Assembly (NCBI RefSeq): GCF_024806495.1
Contig: NZ_JANUFF010000020.1
Span: forward strand, 1-50,131
Length of the DNA stretch: 50,131 bases
Reading direction: 5' to 3'
DNA from: Chryseobacterium sp. JUb7
GTDB taxonomy: Bacteria; Bacteroidota; Bacteroidia; Flavobacteriales; Weeksellaceae
Position 1 is the stretch's first letter, and the number at the start of each line of letters is the position of its first letter. Made by a program: the position numbers and the translations under genes. Positions 25,282-32,241 of this stretch are shown piece after piece. The notes under the pieces are model-generated. The model was not told where the DNA came from, made no database searches, and worked only from the letters and a program-made list of their open reading frames with translations.

Positions 25282-25593
25282 TTAGACTGGCTTAGTAAGG
25301 CAAGAAGTTTCAGTGTAATCAAAAGTGGTTGCGAAGTTGTAGCAGATAGAGCTGTAAAAAGCTTAGGACAAGGAGCAGAATATTTACAAATAACTCCAAG
25401 ATTAGGTTTTGAATTAGGAGAAGTTCAAGGACAATATTCAGGTTGGAGATGGCACGTTGCAGCTATTAAGGATGGGAGAGTTTTTGATAGATTAACAGGA
25501 AAAGCTGGAATGCTCGTAGAAGATTATATAAAACTTTTTGAAAATCATTCTTTTATCAGTTTCGAACAAACTGCGGTAAGAACAATTAAATAG
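25135..25593 (+). CDS. Displaced Hint-tail plus papain-like toxin, copy 2
   Basis: The first ATG (25135) lies inside the Hint fragment, which is open upstream to about 25090. The Hint ends at VHNDC (C49). The toxin carries C66 in KSGCEVVADRA, H107 in WRWHVAAIKDG and D118 in RVFDRLTGKAG, giving C...H-x10-D as in the other papain-like modules. It is closely related to the module at 26760 (CLDWLSKARS...GCEVV.DRAV) and more distantly to the one at 25938. The immunity gene starts 5 bp after the stop. There is no carrier or promoter of its own. Confidence 0.75.
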   Translation: MLLTTLDGTTSPVESINFLDEKVKVYNFEVEGNHNYYVSEKGILVHNDCLDWLSKARSFSVIKSGCEVVADRAVKSLGQGAEYLQITPRLGFELGEVQGQYSGWRWHVAAIKDGRVFDRLTGKAGMLVEDYIKLFENHSFISFEQTAVRTIK

Positions 25594-25598
25594 ACATA

Positions 25599-25925
25599 AT
25601 GCAATCAAAAATTTTAGAATTAATTAGACATATTAAGTCAAGGCCGAAAATGTTTTTTTGGTCCGATGATAACTTAAATACATACATTATTTATTTTCAA
25701 GGTTTTTTTTGCAACATTTATCTTGAACATAATATTGATATAGAGAGAGAATTATCAAAATGGTATCAAGAAAGAGTAACATTTAAAGCTCCCAATATGG
25801 TATGGTTTGCACAATTCAAGCATATTAATGAAAGTTTAGAGCAAAAAGAACAAATTGAAAAGTTCTTAAATACATTAATAGAATTTTTTGAAAGTTATGA
25901 TTTGAAAAATTATTCATTAAAATAG
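25599..25925 (+). CDS. Immunity protein candidate, 'RPxMYF' family, member 2
   Basis: The 108-residue protein starts ILELIRHIKSRPKMFFWSDDNL and continues with IIYFQGFFCNIYLEHNIDIERELSKWYQERVTFKAPNMVWFAQF. It is closest to the frameshifted gene at 27158, whose toxin is also the closest paralogue, so toxin and immunity have been copied or diversified together. It is cytosolic and has no signal peptide. A terminator lies 5 bases downstream. Confidence 0.7.
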   Translation: MQSKILELIRHIKSRPKMFFWSDDNLNTYIIYFQGFFCNIYLEHNIDIERELSKWYQERVTFKAPNMVWFAQFKHINESLEQKEQIEKFLNTLIEFFESYDLKNYSLK

Positions 25926-25930
25926 AATAT

Positions 25931-25958
25931 AAAAGGAGTGGTTTATCTGCTCCTTTTT
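25931..25958 (+). terminator. Terminator at a cassette boundary
   Basis: AAAAGGAG (25931-25938) pairs with CTCCTTTT (25950-25957). The Hint fragment of the next module starts directly at 25959. Confidence 0.8.
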
Positions 25959-26342
25959 AAAGTCTTTAACTTTGAGGTAGAAGACAACAATAATTATTAT
26001 GTTTCTGAGAAAGGGATTTTGGTGCATAATAATTGCGAGTGGCCATTTGGAAAAGTAACTGCTAAAGTCCTACAGAATGCAAGTTGTGATGCAGATGCAT
26101 TAGCTATCCAAAAAGTGGTTGGAGGAGATATTATGACGGTTTCGAACCCTATGACTGTTAATGGGAGAGCATTAGGTTTAGGCCCCGTTAAGTATGGAGA
26201 GGAAACTATTGGAAAATGGTTTTACCATAAGGCAGTCAGAGTTGGTGATACAGTATTTGATAGATTAACAGGGCCTTCGGGAATGCACATTAACGATTAC
26301 AAAAAATTATTTGAATACGCTGATGATTTAATATTTAAATAA
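25938..26342 (+). CDS. Displaced Hint-tail plus papain-like toxin, copy 3
   Basis: The only start is GTG at 25938, which lies inside the preceding terminator; the Hint fragment ends at VHNNC (C33). The toxin of about 100 residues has C50 in NASCDADALA, H97 in WFYHKAVRVGD and D108 in TVFDRLTGPSG, again with H-x10-D spacing and the shared FDRLTG-x-x-GM block. It is the most diverged of the three Hint-linked papain-like modules. The immunity gene follows after 1 bp. Confidence 0.72.
   Translation: MVYLLLFKVFNFEVEDNNNYYVSEKGILVHNNCEWPFGKVTAKVLQNASCDADALAIQKVVGGDIMTVSNPMTVNGRALGLGPVKYGEETIGKWFYHKAVRVGDTVFDRLTGPSGMHINDYKKLFEYADDLIFK
25959..26036 (+). repeat. Hint C-terminal direct repeat
   Basis: The codons K-V-F-N-F-E-V-E-D-N-N-N-Y-Y to V-H-N-N-C match the Hint end and start at the base after the terminator stem. 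Confidence 0.85.
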
Positions 26343-26343
26343 A

Positions 26344-26709
26344 ATGGAAAATAAAGAAAATAATTTATATACTAATTTTGAATATCTTTTTGATTTATTA
26401 GAGAAAAGACCTCTTTACTTTGTAACTGATAATAGTTATAATACTATATCAGTTTTTGTTCAAGGTTATTTTTATTCATTAGGAACATATATACAAGATG
26501 AAATTAATTATCGTTTATCTGTATGGATTAATCAAAAAGGTAAAAATACAGCATTAATTTGGACAGCTTATATCTTAGAAATCGAGTCTAACGATGATGA
26601 CGAAATAGCAAAAAAAAAATTGTTTATTAAAATAAGAGAGTTTTTTAATGACCCAGAAATTGATCTAAAACAAAAGTTAGAATCAATAATTATTCCTTTA
26701 AATAACTAA
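26344..26709 (+). CDS. Immunity protein candidate, 'RPxMYF' family, member 3
   Basis: This 121-residue acidic protein has the family core FEYLFDLLEKRPLYFVTDNSYNTISVFVQGYFYS. The methionine of the motif is replaced by tyrosine (RPLYF). The central LSVWINQKGKNTALIWTAYI corresponds to the SKWYQ...NMVWFAQF region of member 2. It starts 1 bp after papain-like module 3, whose toxin is equally diverged. Confidence 0.65.
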   Translation: MENKENNLYTNFEYLFDLLEKRPLYFVTDNSYNTISVFVQGYFYSLGTYIQDEINYRLSVWINQKGKNTALIWTAYILEIESNDDDEIAKKKLFIKIREFFNDPEIDLKQKLESIIIPLNN

Positions 26710-26759
26710 GTTATTAAATATATATTCCTTTACTATTTCAGTAGAAGAATATTTTATAG

Positions 26760-27152
26760 AAAGTAAAAGTCTACAACTTTGAAGTAGAAGGCAACCATAA
26801 TTATTATGTTTCTGAGAAAGGGATTTTGATGCATAATACTTGTTTGGATTGGTTAAGTAAAGCAAGAAGTTTAAGCGTAAGAAATGGCTGTGAAGTGGTT
26901 GTAGACAGAGCTGTAGGAGCATTAGGAAAAGGAGCTGAATATTTACAAATAATACCTAGGTTTTGAAACCAATTGGGTAACGTAATGGGAGAAAACTCCG
27001 GCTGGAGTTGGCATGTTGCAGCAACCAAAAATGGAATGGTCTATGATAGATTAACTGGCTCTGCAGGAATGGCCATGGAAAAATACATACAGCTATTTGA
27101 ATATAATTCAGATCTAATGTTTGAAATTGTTTCAAAAAGAACAGTAAAATAA
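26760..27152 (+). pseudogene. Displaced Hint-tail plus papain-like toxin, copy 4, with internal stop
   Basis: The Hint fragment (KVKVYNFEVEGNHNYYVSEK, ending MHNTC) opens right after an in-frame TAG at 26757. The toxin starts CLDWLSKARSLSVRNGCEVVVDRAVGALGKGAEY like copy 2. It is interrupted by TGA at 26964-26966 (IIPRF-stop-NQLGN), most simply a Gly codon GGA changed to TGA. It then resumes GWSWHVAATKNGMVYDRLTGSAG with the catalytic H-x10-D pair. No start codon, promoter or terminator belongs to this copy. The stop removes the His and Asp, so the toxin should be inactive. Confidence 0.75.
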
Positions 27153-27157
27153 AATAA

Positions 27158-27495
27158 ATGGAAACTAAAATTATAGAATTAATACATAACATTAAAAGGA
27201 GACCAGGTATGGTTTTTTTCGACGGAGCAAATGCTGTTTTAAAAGACTATATCCATTTTTTTGAAGGTGCTTTTTTTACAGTTTAGAATTCGCTCTTAAT
27301 ATAAATTTTGAAAGAGAAATCTCAAAATGGTATCAGGATAAAGTAACATTTAGAGCACCTAATATGAATTGGTTTGCACAGTTTGATTATATTAATGAGA
27401 AATTATCTAAGGAAGAAAAAGTTGCAAAATTATTAGATACTTTAGAGGATTTTTTTTTAAATTATGACTATACACGAAATATTACCATACATTGA
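27158..27495 (+). pseudogene. Immunity gene, 'RPxMYF' family, member 4, frameshifted
   Basis: The ATG at 27158 opens METKIIELIHNIKRRPGMVFFDG, then KDYIHFFEGAFF, and stops at 27284 because the T-run has seven T. With eight T the frame continues SLEFALNINFEREISKWYQDKVTFRAPNMNWFAQFDYIN to 27495, clearly homologous to the gene at 25599. It follows the stop-containing toxin copy 4 by 5 bp. Loss of both toxin and immunity function in the same cassette would be consistent with decay; homopolymer sequencing error is the alternative. Confidence 0.72.
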
Positions 27496-27995
27496 GAAAA
27501 GACCTTTAATGTATTTAAAAACAAAAGATATTTATCTTTTAGATTCATTTATAGGAGGATATTTATCTTGTCAGCAATTTTATAATAATATATATATTGA
27601 GAGAATTAGAAAATTGGCCATATAAATGGTTTGGATTTTGGAAAGAATATGGAGAAGATTATAATAATTTTCCAACAATAACTTCTTTTATAAATAATGA
27701 AATTAATAGTAACTATCAAAAGGTTGCATTGTTGAATTATTTAAAAAATGGGCATATAGTTGCCTCTACAAGCAGATCTGCTTTTCAAAATCCTTTTACA
27801 TCAATCATAGAATCAGGAGAAATTTCTATTCGTACCGATGGAAAGTGGATTTGGTTGGATAATATTTGTGAATTTATTGAGCATAATGATTTGGTACTTC
27901 CATCTAATTTCTATGAAGACATTAAGAAAAATAATTTTATAATTTCTAAAAATGATTTATTCAATTTAGACCATTTAGAGTGTCCTAATATTTAA
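27464..27995 (+). pseudogene. Immunity gene, 'RPxMYF' family, member 5, with extra C-terminal domain, frameshifted
   Basis: The ATG at 27464 lies inside the end of the previous gene. It encodes IHEILPYIEKRPLMYLKTKDIYLLDSFIGGYLSCQQFYNN, a clear family N-terminus. Near 27600 the frame is lost; restoring a GA in GAGAGA would join it to RELENWPYKWFGFWKEYG and then about 115 residues not found in the other members (for example FTSIIESGEISIRTDGKWIWLDN). The combined product would be about 178 residues. The extra domain is unrecognised. No cognate toxin precedes it. Confidence 0.6.
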
Positions 27996-28013
27996 AATAA
28001 AAAGAGAATTGTT

Positions 28014-28050
28014 TAAAAAAATAGCGTTGAATTTCAATGCTATTTTTTTA
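28014..28050 (+). terminator. Terminator at a cassette boundary
   Basis: AAAAAATAGC pairs with GCTATTTTTT, extended inward by a G-T pair and TTGAA/TTCAA. The next Hint copy starts within 5 bases. Confidence 0.75.
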
Positions 28051-28053
28051 AGA

Positions 28054-28676
28054 GCTTTAGTAGCCGTAGAAAAAGGCAACAAAAAGATTGAAGATATTAA
28101 GAGCCTGTTTAAAATTCTTTCTAATATTTTTATTATATTGATTTTCAATACATATTAATTCTAGTCTTCGACAGGCTCAGACTGACAAACCTAATACTAA
28201 ATGTATGATTTAACGGTGTCAGATTGAGCTTGTCGAAATCTTAGATATTTTTTGAACTAAATTTAGACATGCTCTTAGATAAAACCCTTCTTAAAAACAA
28301 TAAATATAATACACATAAAATTTAAACAGGCTCTAAAGAAGGCGATCTGGTATGGAGCTACAATGAAAAAACAGACAAAAAAGAACTGAAAAAAGTAGTA
28401 GCATTATCCAGAAATACCTCTTCTTCATTAGTGAAAATTTCTGTTAACGGCACAGAAATTACCTGTACTCCGGAGCACCCTTTCTACGTAAACGGAAACT
28501 GGATAGAAGCCAAAGACCTTATCAGAGGAATGCTTTTAACCACTTTGGACGGAACAACTTCTCCTGTAGAATCTATTAATTTCTTGGATGAAAAGGTAAA
28601 AGTCTATAACTTTGAGGTTGAAGACAACCATAATTACTATGTTTCTGAGAAAGGGATTTTGGTGCATAATAATTGT
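28054..28676 (+). repeat. Nearly complete Hint domain copy, split by a MITE
   Basis: The codons ALVAVEKGNKKIEDI (28054-28099) match TLITTEKGNKKIEDI of the full Hint. The match resumes at 28334 with KEGDLVWSYNEKTDKKELKK and continues through TPEHPF to GILVHNNC at 28676. The 233-bp insertion at 28101-28333 interrupts it, and the catalytic N-terminal Cys segment is missing. Confidence 0.88.
28101..28333 (+). mobile_element. MITE-like element with TAA target duplication, copy 1
   Basis: The 233-bp insertion has perfect 13-bp terminal inverted repeats, GAGCCTGTTTAAA at 28101 and TTTAAACAGGCTC at 28321. It is flanked by TAA on both sides (28098-28100 and 28334-28336). Removing it with one TAA rejoins the Hint reading frame exactly. 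Internally it contains CTTCGACAGGCTCAGACTGAC and an inverted GATTGAGCTTGTCGAA. It encodes nothing. A related copy in opposite orientation lies at 35519-35719. Confidence 0.88.
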
Positions 28677-28991
28677 GAAAGATTTTTAGGTTTAACAGAT
28701 GACTTATATGCGGAAGGGCAATATTTTGTGTATTCAAAAAACTATATTTCTGGAAATACATATACAAAGTCTATTTCATTATTAGCTAAAGCACAAGAAT
28801 CAACGGACCTTAATTTATTACTAAAAACAATGTTTAATGAAGCAAAAAGTCATGGAGCAACAATGCTTGAACTAAGAGGAAAAGATATAATGAATAATAA
28901 ATTATTTAATGAAACTGTTGCTCGAAGATTAGGTTTCACTTTTGAAAAATTAAGTGAATCATCAATAAGACTTACAGCCCCAATTCCCTAA
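28431..28991 (+). CDS. Hint C-terminal part plus type II toxin, copy 2
   Basis: The frame is open from 28334 after the MITE; the first start is GTG at 28431. The Hint part contains TPEHPF and ends at VHNNC. The toxin (about 105 residues) starts ERFLGLTDDLYAEGQYF and contains NTYTKSISLLAKA, GATMLELRGKDIMNNKLFNETVARRLGFTFEKLSESSIRL. It is a paralogue of the module at 23177. The fold is not recognised. The MITE separates this part from the upstream Hint codons, so the module could only be expressed after recombination into another carrier. Its immunity gene begins 5 bp later. Confidence 0.7.
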   Translation: MKISVNGTEITCTPEHPFYVNGNWIEAKDLIRGMLLTTLDGTTSPVESINFLDEKVKVYNFEVEDNHNYYVSEKGILVHNNCERFLGLTDDLYAEGQYFVYSKNYISGNTYTKSISLLAKAQESTDLNLLLKTMFNEAKSHGATMLELRGKDIMNNKLFNETVARRLGFTFEKLSESSIRLTAPIP

Positions 28992-28996
28992 ATACA

Positions 28997-29416
28997 ATGA
29001 AAATATCAACTTTAGAAGCAAAATTCAGAAGGAGTAAACTCGACCTGAATTATACTGAATTATGGAAGACTTTAAATATTTCCAAACAAAATATTATTTT
29101 GCAAAGTATTAATTTATCGATAACGGAAAAACCTATTATTACATCTTTTGTAAATGATTTTGAATGGTGGCTAATAACAGATAAAACAATTTATAATTAT
29201 AATAATAACTTAGATATAATACTTTTAAGTAATATTTCAAAAATTGAAATGTTTAAAAATATTAAAACTCTTAATGAAAGCTGTTTAAATATTTATTACA
29301 ATGAAAAAATATTACCATTAAAACTTGAAGGAAAATCATGGATAATAATAATAGAAATGCTAAAACATTTAACACATTTAAATATTTCTATTGAGAAGAA
29401 TTTAGATCAATATTAA
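28997..29416 (+). CDS. Immunity candidate paired with type II toxin copy 2
   Basis: This 139-residue soluble protein is paralogous to the 132-residue protein at 23485 (shared [EK]-[TK]-P-I-[LI]-[ST] and W-L-[LI]-T-D blocks and a hydrophobic C-terminal helix). It closes the cassette array; the following 267 bases contain only a terminator at 29555. Confidence 0.65.
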   Translation: MKISTLEAKFRRSKLDLNYTELWKTLNISKQNIILQSINLSITEKPIITSFVNDFEWWLITDKTIYNYNNNLDIILLSNISKIEMFKNIKTLNESCLNIYYNEKILPLKLEGKSWIIIIEMLKHLTHLNISIEKNLDQY

Positions 29417-29554
29417 AATAAATTATTCCTTTACTTTTTTTTTGCAGGAATTTTTCCAATCTTTTAAAAGCCTATGAAGTAGAATATAATTAAAATTAAA
29501 GGAGGAAACCAAACTAAATGCTTTAAGATTAACTCAATAGAAAAGTAATATACC

Positions 29555-29584
29555 AAGCGTCCAGAGAAATCCAGACGCTTTTTT
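29555..29584 (+). terminator. Terminator after the cassette array
   Basis: AAGCGTC (29555-29561) pairs with GACGCTT (29574-29580), followed by TTTT. Confidence 0.8.
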
Positions 29585-29683
29585 AGTTAATACGGTTATG
29601 TTGTAGATTTTTTTTACCTTTTTTACTTTTTCATGTAACAATTATTCAGACTGAGGTGTCTTATAATGGAAAACAAATAATTA

Positions 29684-31846
29684 ATGAAGAAGTTATTTTC
29701 GCCAATTGCCTTACTGGCGGGTCTCCTGGCATTTGCTCAGGAAAAAAATGATACCATAAAACAAGAAAAAGAAATTGCTGCGGTTACGTTGACAGCCAGA
29801 AAACCAACGGTAGAGTCCAAAGTGGACCGAACTGTTTTTAATGTTGCCAACAGCTCGATCGTCGCAGGAAATACAACCTGGGATGTACTGAGAATGACTC
29901 CGTTGGTAAGCATTGATAATAACGATGCCATAAAGGCGGAAGGAGAATCCGTAACGGTTTATATCAACGATAGAAAATCTGTTTTTACAGGAAAAGAATT
30001 AAAGGAATATCTTGCCACGATTCCTGCCGATAATCTACTGAAAATAGAAGTGATCACAAGTCCGTCTTCGCGGTATGAAAGTGCAGGATCTGTCATTAAT
30101 ATTGTTCTTAAAAAGCGCGATGATGAAGGGCTGAAGGGAAGTGCTACATTTAATAACAGACAGAACCGGAAGAATTCTCAGTATACCAACCTGAACCTTA
30201 ATTATCATAAAGAAAAATTTACCCAGACGGTAATCGGAAGTTATAGTGACAATACTTATGTTCAGCAAAATTCTATCTTCAACACCTTATATGAGAATAA
30301 TAAAATTACACAGATAGAGAGCGAAAGTATTTATAAAAATCAGAGTCCGTCTCTTTCTTCAACTTCCGAATATGAATTGAATGAAAAAAATAATATAGGA
30401 CTTATTCTTGAATACTATCAGAGTAATACATCGTCGTCGTCTGATGCAAGCGGAGCCAATTTTATGAATAATGCTTTTGAAGATTCATACGTTCAGACTC
30501 AAAATTCAAAGGGACTAAACCGAACGCTGGGAACCAATTTTTTTTATAAATATTACGATAAAGAGAAAAATAAAATTTTAGATATTAACATCGGGACCAA
30601 TTACGATTCTCAGAAAGATAACAGTCTTTTTATAAAAGATATCAGTACAGAGCCTGTAGCGGATGAATTGGGAATTAACTCCAATAATCAGATGCGGAAC
30701 TATTACCTGAAAGTAGATTACACTCAGCCTTTAGGAAAATCCGGGGCTACATTTGAAGTCGGAGGAAAAATGGATTTTAACAATAACGTTATTCCCAACG
30801 ATTTGTACGGAAATCATTTGGATAGCGACCTTCGGATGAATGACATTTTCCATTACAGGGATAATATCAATTCACTGTATGCCAACTACAGCAGGACCTT
30901 TTTCAAAAAACTGGAAACCAGAATCGGACTTCGCTATGAACATATTGATTTTAAAGTACGTCAGGATGTTGCCGGAACCTACAGAAAAGATTCTTACGGA
31001 ACTTTTTTGCCTAATTTATTGTTAAAGTATTCTTTTTCTGATAAATATGATCTTAGTGTAACTTATAACCGTAATATCTGGCGACCTTGGTATTCGGAAT
31101 TTAATCCGTTTCTTATTCCCAATAACGATGGGATCTATACCCGTGGAAATATGGATCTGGAACCCAATCCAAGTGACAGGGTAGTAATGAAATTAGGAGT
31201 TTTTAAGAAGTATTTCCTTTCTGCAAGGTATATGTTTACAAAACAGGATTATTGGACAACCTATGATTATGAAAACAATAAAACGATTTCTTATCCGGGT
31301 AATTTCCCTGGAAAAGTAGAAAAATACTATCTTTTTGCAAGTACGAACCAGACTTTTCTTAAAAATAAACTGAGCGTTAATGTAGGTTTCGGATGGTATT
31401 ATATTGACAACAGTGATTTTAATACCAAAAACGGACTCAATAAAGAAGATGGTTCAGGCCCTAGAAACTATATCAGCTATTGGGGCGGATCTACCAATCT
31501 TTCATACACGAATCTTTTTAATAAAAACATTAATCTGAGTGCGTGGGTTGAACTTTCGAATCAGAATAACGGAAATTCTTTAGCAAACAGAACCAATGTC
31601 TTTCATAATATTTCGGTAACCAAAATTTTCCCGAAAACACAGATGGAAGCCAGCGTACAGCTGATGAATATTTTCCAGAGACCTAATTTTGATGCAACTA
31701 CCTTCAGTTCGACAGGTACTTTCAGAAACTCTTCACAATCTGACTGGTATGGAGTTTCTCTTACCCTAGTAAAACGTTTTGGAAATCAGAAAGTAAAAGG
31801 AAATACGAAAATCGATGTTGAAAAAAATGGCGGCGGAGGTAAGTAG
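29684..31846 (+). CDS. TonB-dependent receptor, outer membrane beta-barrel family
   Basis: The 720-residue protein has a signal peptide ending FAQ (about residue 19). It continues with a plug domain (AAVTLTARKPTVESKVDRTVFNV...WDVLRMTPLVSIDNNDAIKAEGESVTVYINDR...LLKIEVITSPSSRYESAGSVINIVLKK). The rest is a long aromatic beta-barrel with DLSVTYNRNIWRPWYSEFNPFL and ends in a C-terminal strand LTLVKRFG followed by a Gly-rich tail. The length and plug type match the 'outer membrane beta-barrel family' related to TonB receptors. There is no N-terminal carboxypeptidase-like domain. No SusD-type partner is adjacent, so the ligand is not predictable. The base composition is typical of core genes, unlike the array before it. 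Confidence 0.9.
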   Translation: MKKLFSPIALLAGLLAFAQEKNDTIKQEKEIAAVTLTARKPTVESKVDRTVFNVANSSIVAGNTTWDVLRMTPLVSIDNNDAIKAEGESVTVYINDRKSVFTGKELKEYLATIPADNLLKIEVITSPSSRYESAGSVINIVLKKRDDEGLKGSATFNNRQNRKNSQYTNLNLNYHKEKFTQTVIGSYSDNTYVQQNSIFNTLYENNKITQIESESIYKNQSPSLSSTSEYELNEKNNIGLILEYYQSNTSSSSDASGANFMNNAFEDSYVQTQNSKGLNRTLGTNFFYKYYDKEKNKILDINIGTNYDSQKDNSLFIKDISTEPVADELGINSNNQMRNYYLKVDYTQPLGKSGATFEVGGKMDFNNNVIPNDLYGNHLDSDLRMNDIFHYRDNINSLYANYSRTFFKKLETRIGLRYEHIDFKVRQDVAGTYRKDSYGTFLPNLLLKYSFSDKYDLSVTYNRNIWRPWYSEFNPFLIPNNDGIYTRGNMDLEPNPSDRVVMKLGVFKKYFLSARYMFTKQDYWTTYDYENNKTISYPGNFPGKVEKYYLFASTNQTFLKNKLSVNVGFGWYYIDNSDFNTKNGLNKEDGSGPRNYISYWGGSTNLSYTNLFNKNINLSAWVELSNQNNGNSLANRTNVFHNISVTKIFPKTQMEASVQLMNIFQRPNFDATTFSSTGTFRNSSQSDWYGVSLTLVKRFGNQKVKGNTKIDVEKNGGGGK

Positions 31847-31869
31847 CCATTTGCTTTTTTAATAAAATG

Positions 31870-31902
31870 AAGACATGCCTGTTTTGTGCATGTCTTTTTT
31901 TT
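31870..31902 (+). terminator. Terminator of the TonB receptor gene
   Basis: AAGACATGC (31870-31878) pairs perfectly with GCATGTCTT (31888-31896), with a run of T residues after it. Confidence 0.92.
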
Positions 31903-32142
31903 GAATTAGCTAAACCATAACTATAAGACAACTTAGTGCTCATAAAAATCCTTACAAATAGATTAACAGCAACCTTCAGCCTTTCTCTTCCAGCTTCCAG
32001 CCACATGATGATGAGATAACTGAATCATCATTGATGGAGCTCTCCCTGAACTCCAAAATGAATAAAGTCTTCTAAAACATGAATAACAGGGTAGGGAACT
32101 TTCTGTTCTTTTATTTCCTGGTATTATAGTTTTTAAATATTG

Positions 32143-32168
32143 ATGATAGTATCATTTGATACTATCAT
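32143..32168. repeat. Perfect palindrome in the 31903-32241 spacer
   Basis: ATGATAGTATCA and TGATACTATCAT are perfect 12-bp arms around two T, 74 bases before the next start codon. It may be an operator. The rest of the 31903-32241 spacer contains a short CT-rich stretch (31977-32003) and nothing else I can identify. Confidence 0.6.
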
Positions 32169-32241
32169 AGATTGATTTTTAAATTTCAGAAATACTTTTA
32201 CTAAATATTTTGTTTTAATTTGTCAGCGTGATTTAATAACT

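Noticed and set aside
28101..28333. Insertion sequence with a transposase
   Set aside because: At 233 bp with no coding frame it is too short; it can only be a non-autonomous element.
22092..28676. Regularly recurring ~70-bp Hint sequences as a CRISPR-like array
   Set aside because: The repeats are coding, variable in length and separated by full genes, not by short unique spacers; no cas genes are present.
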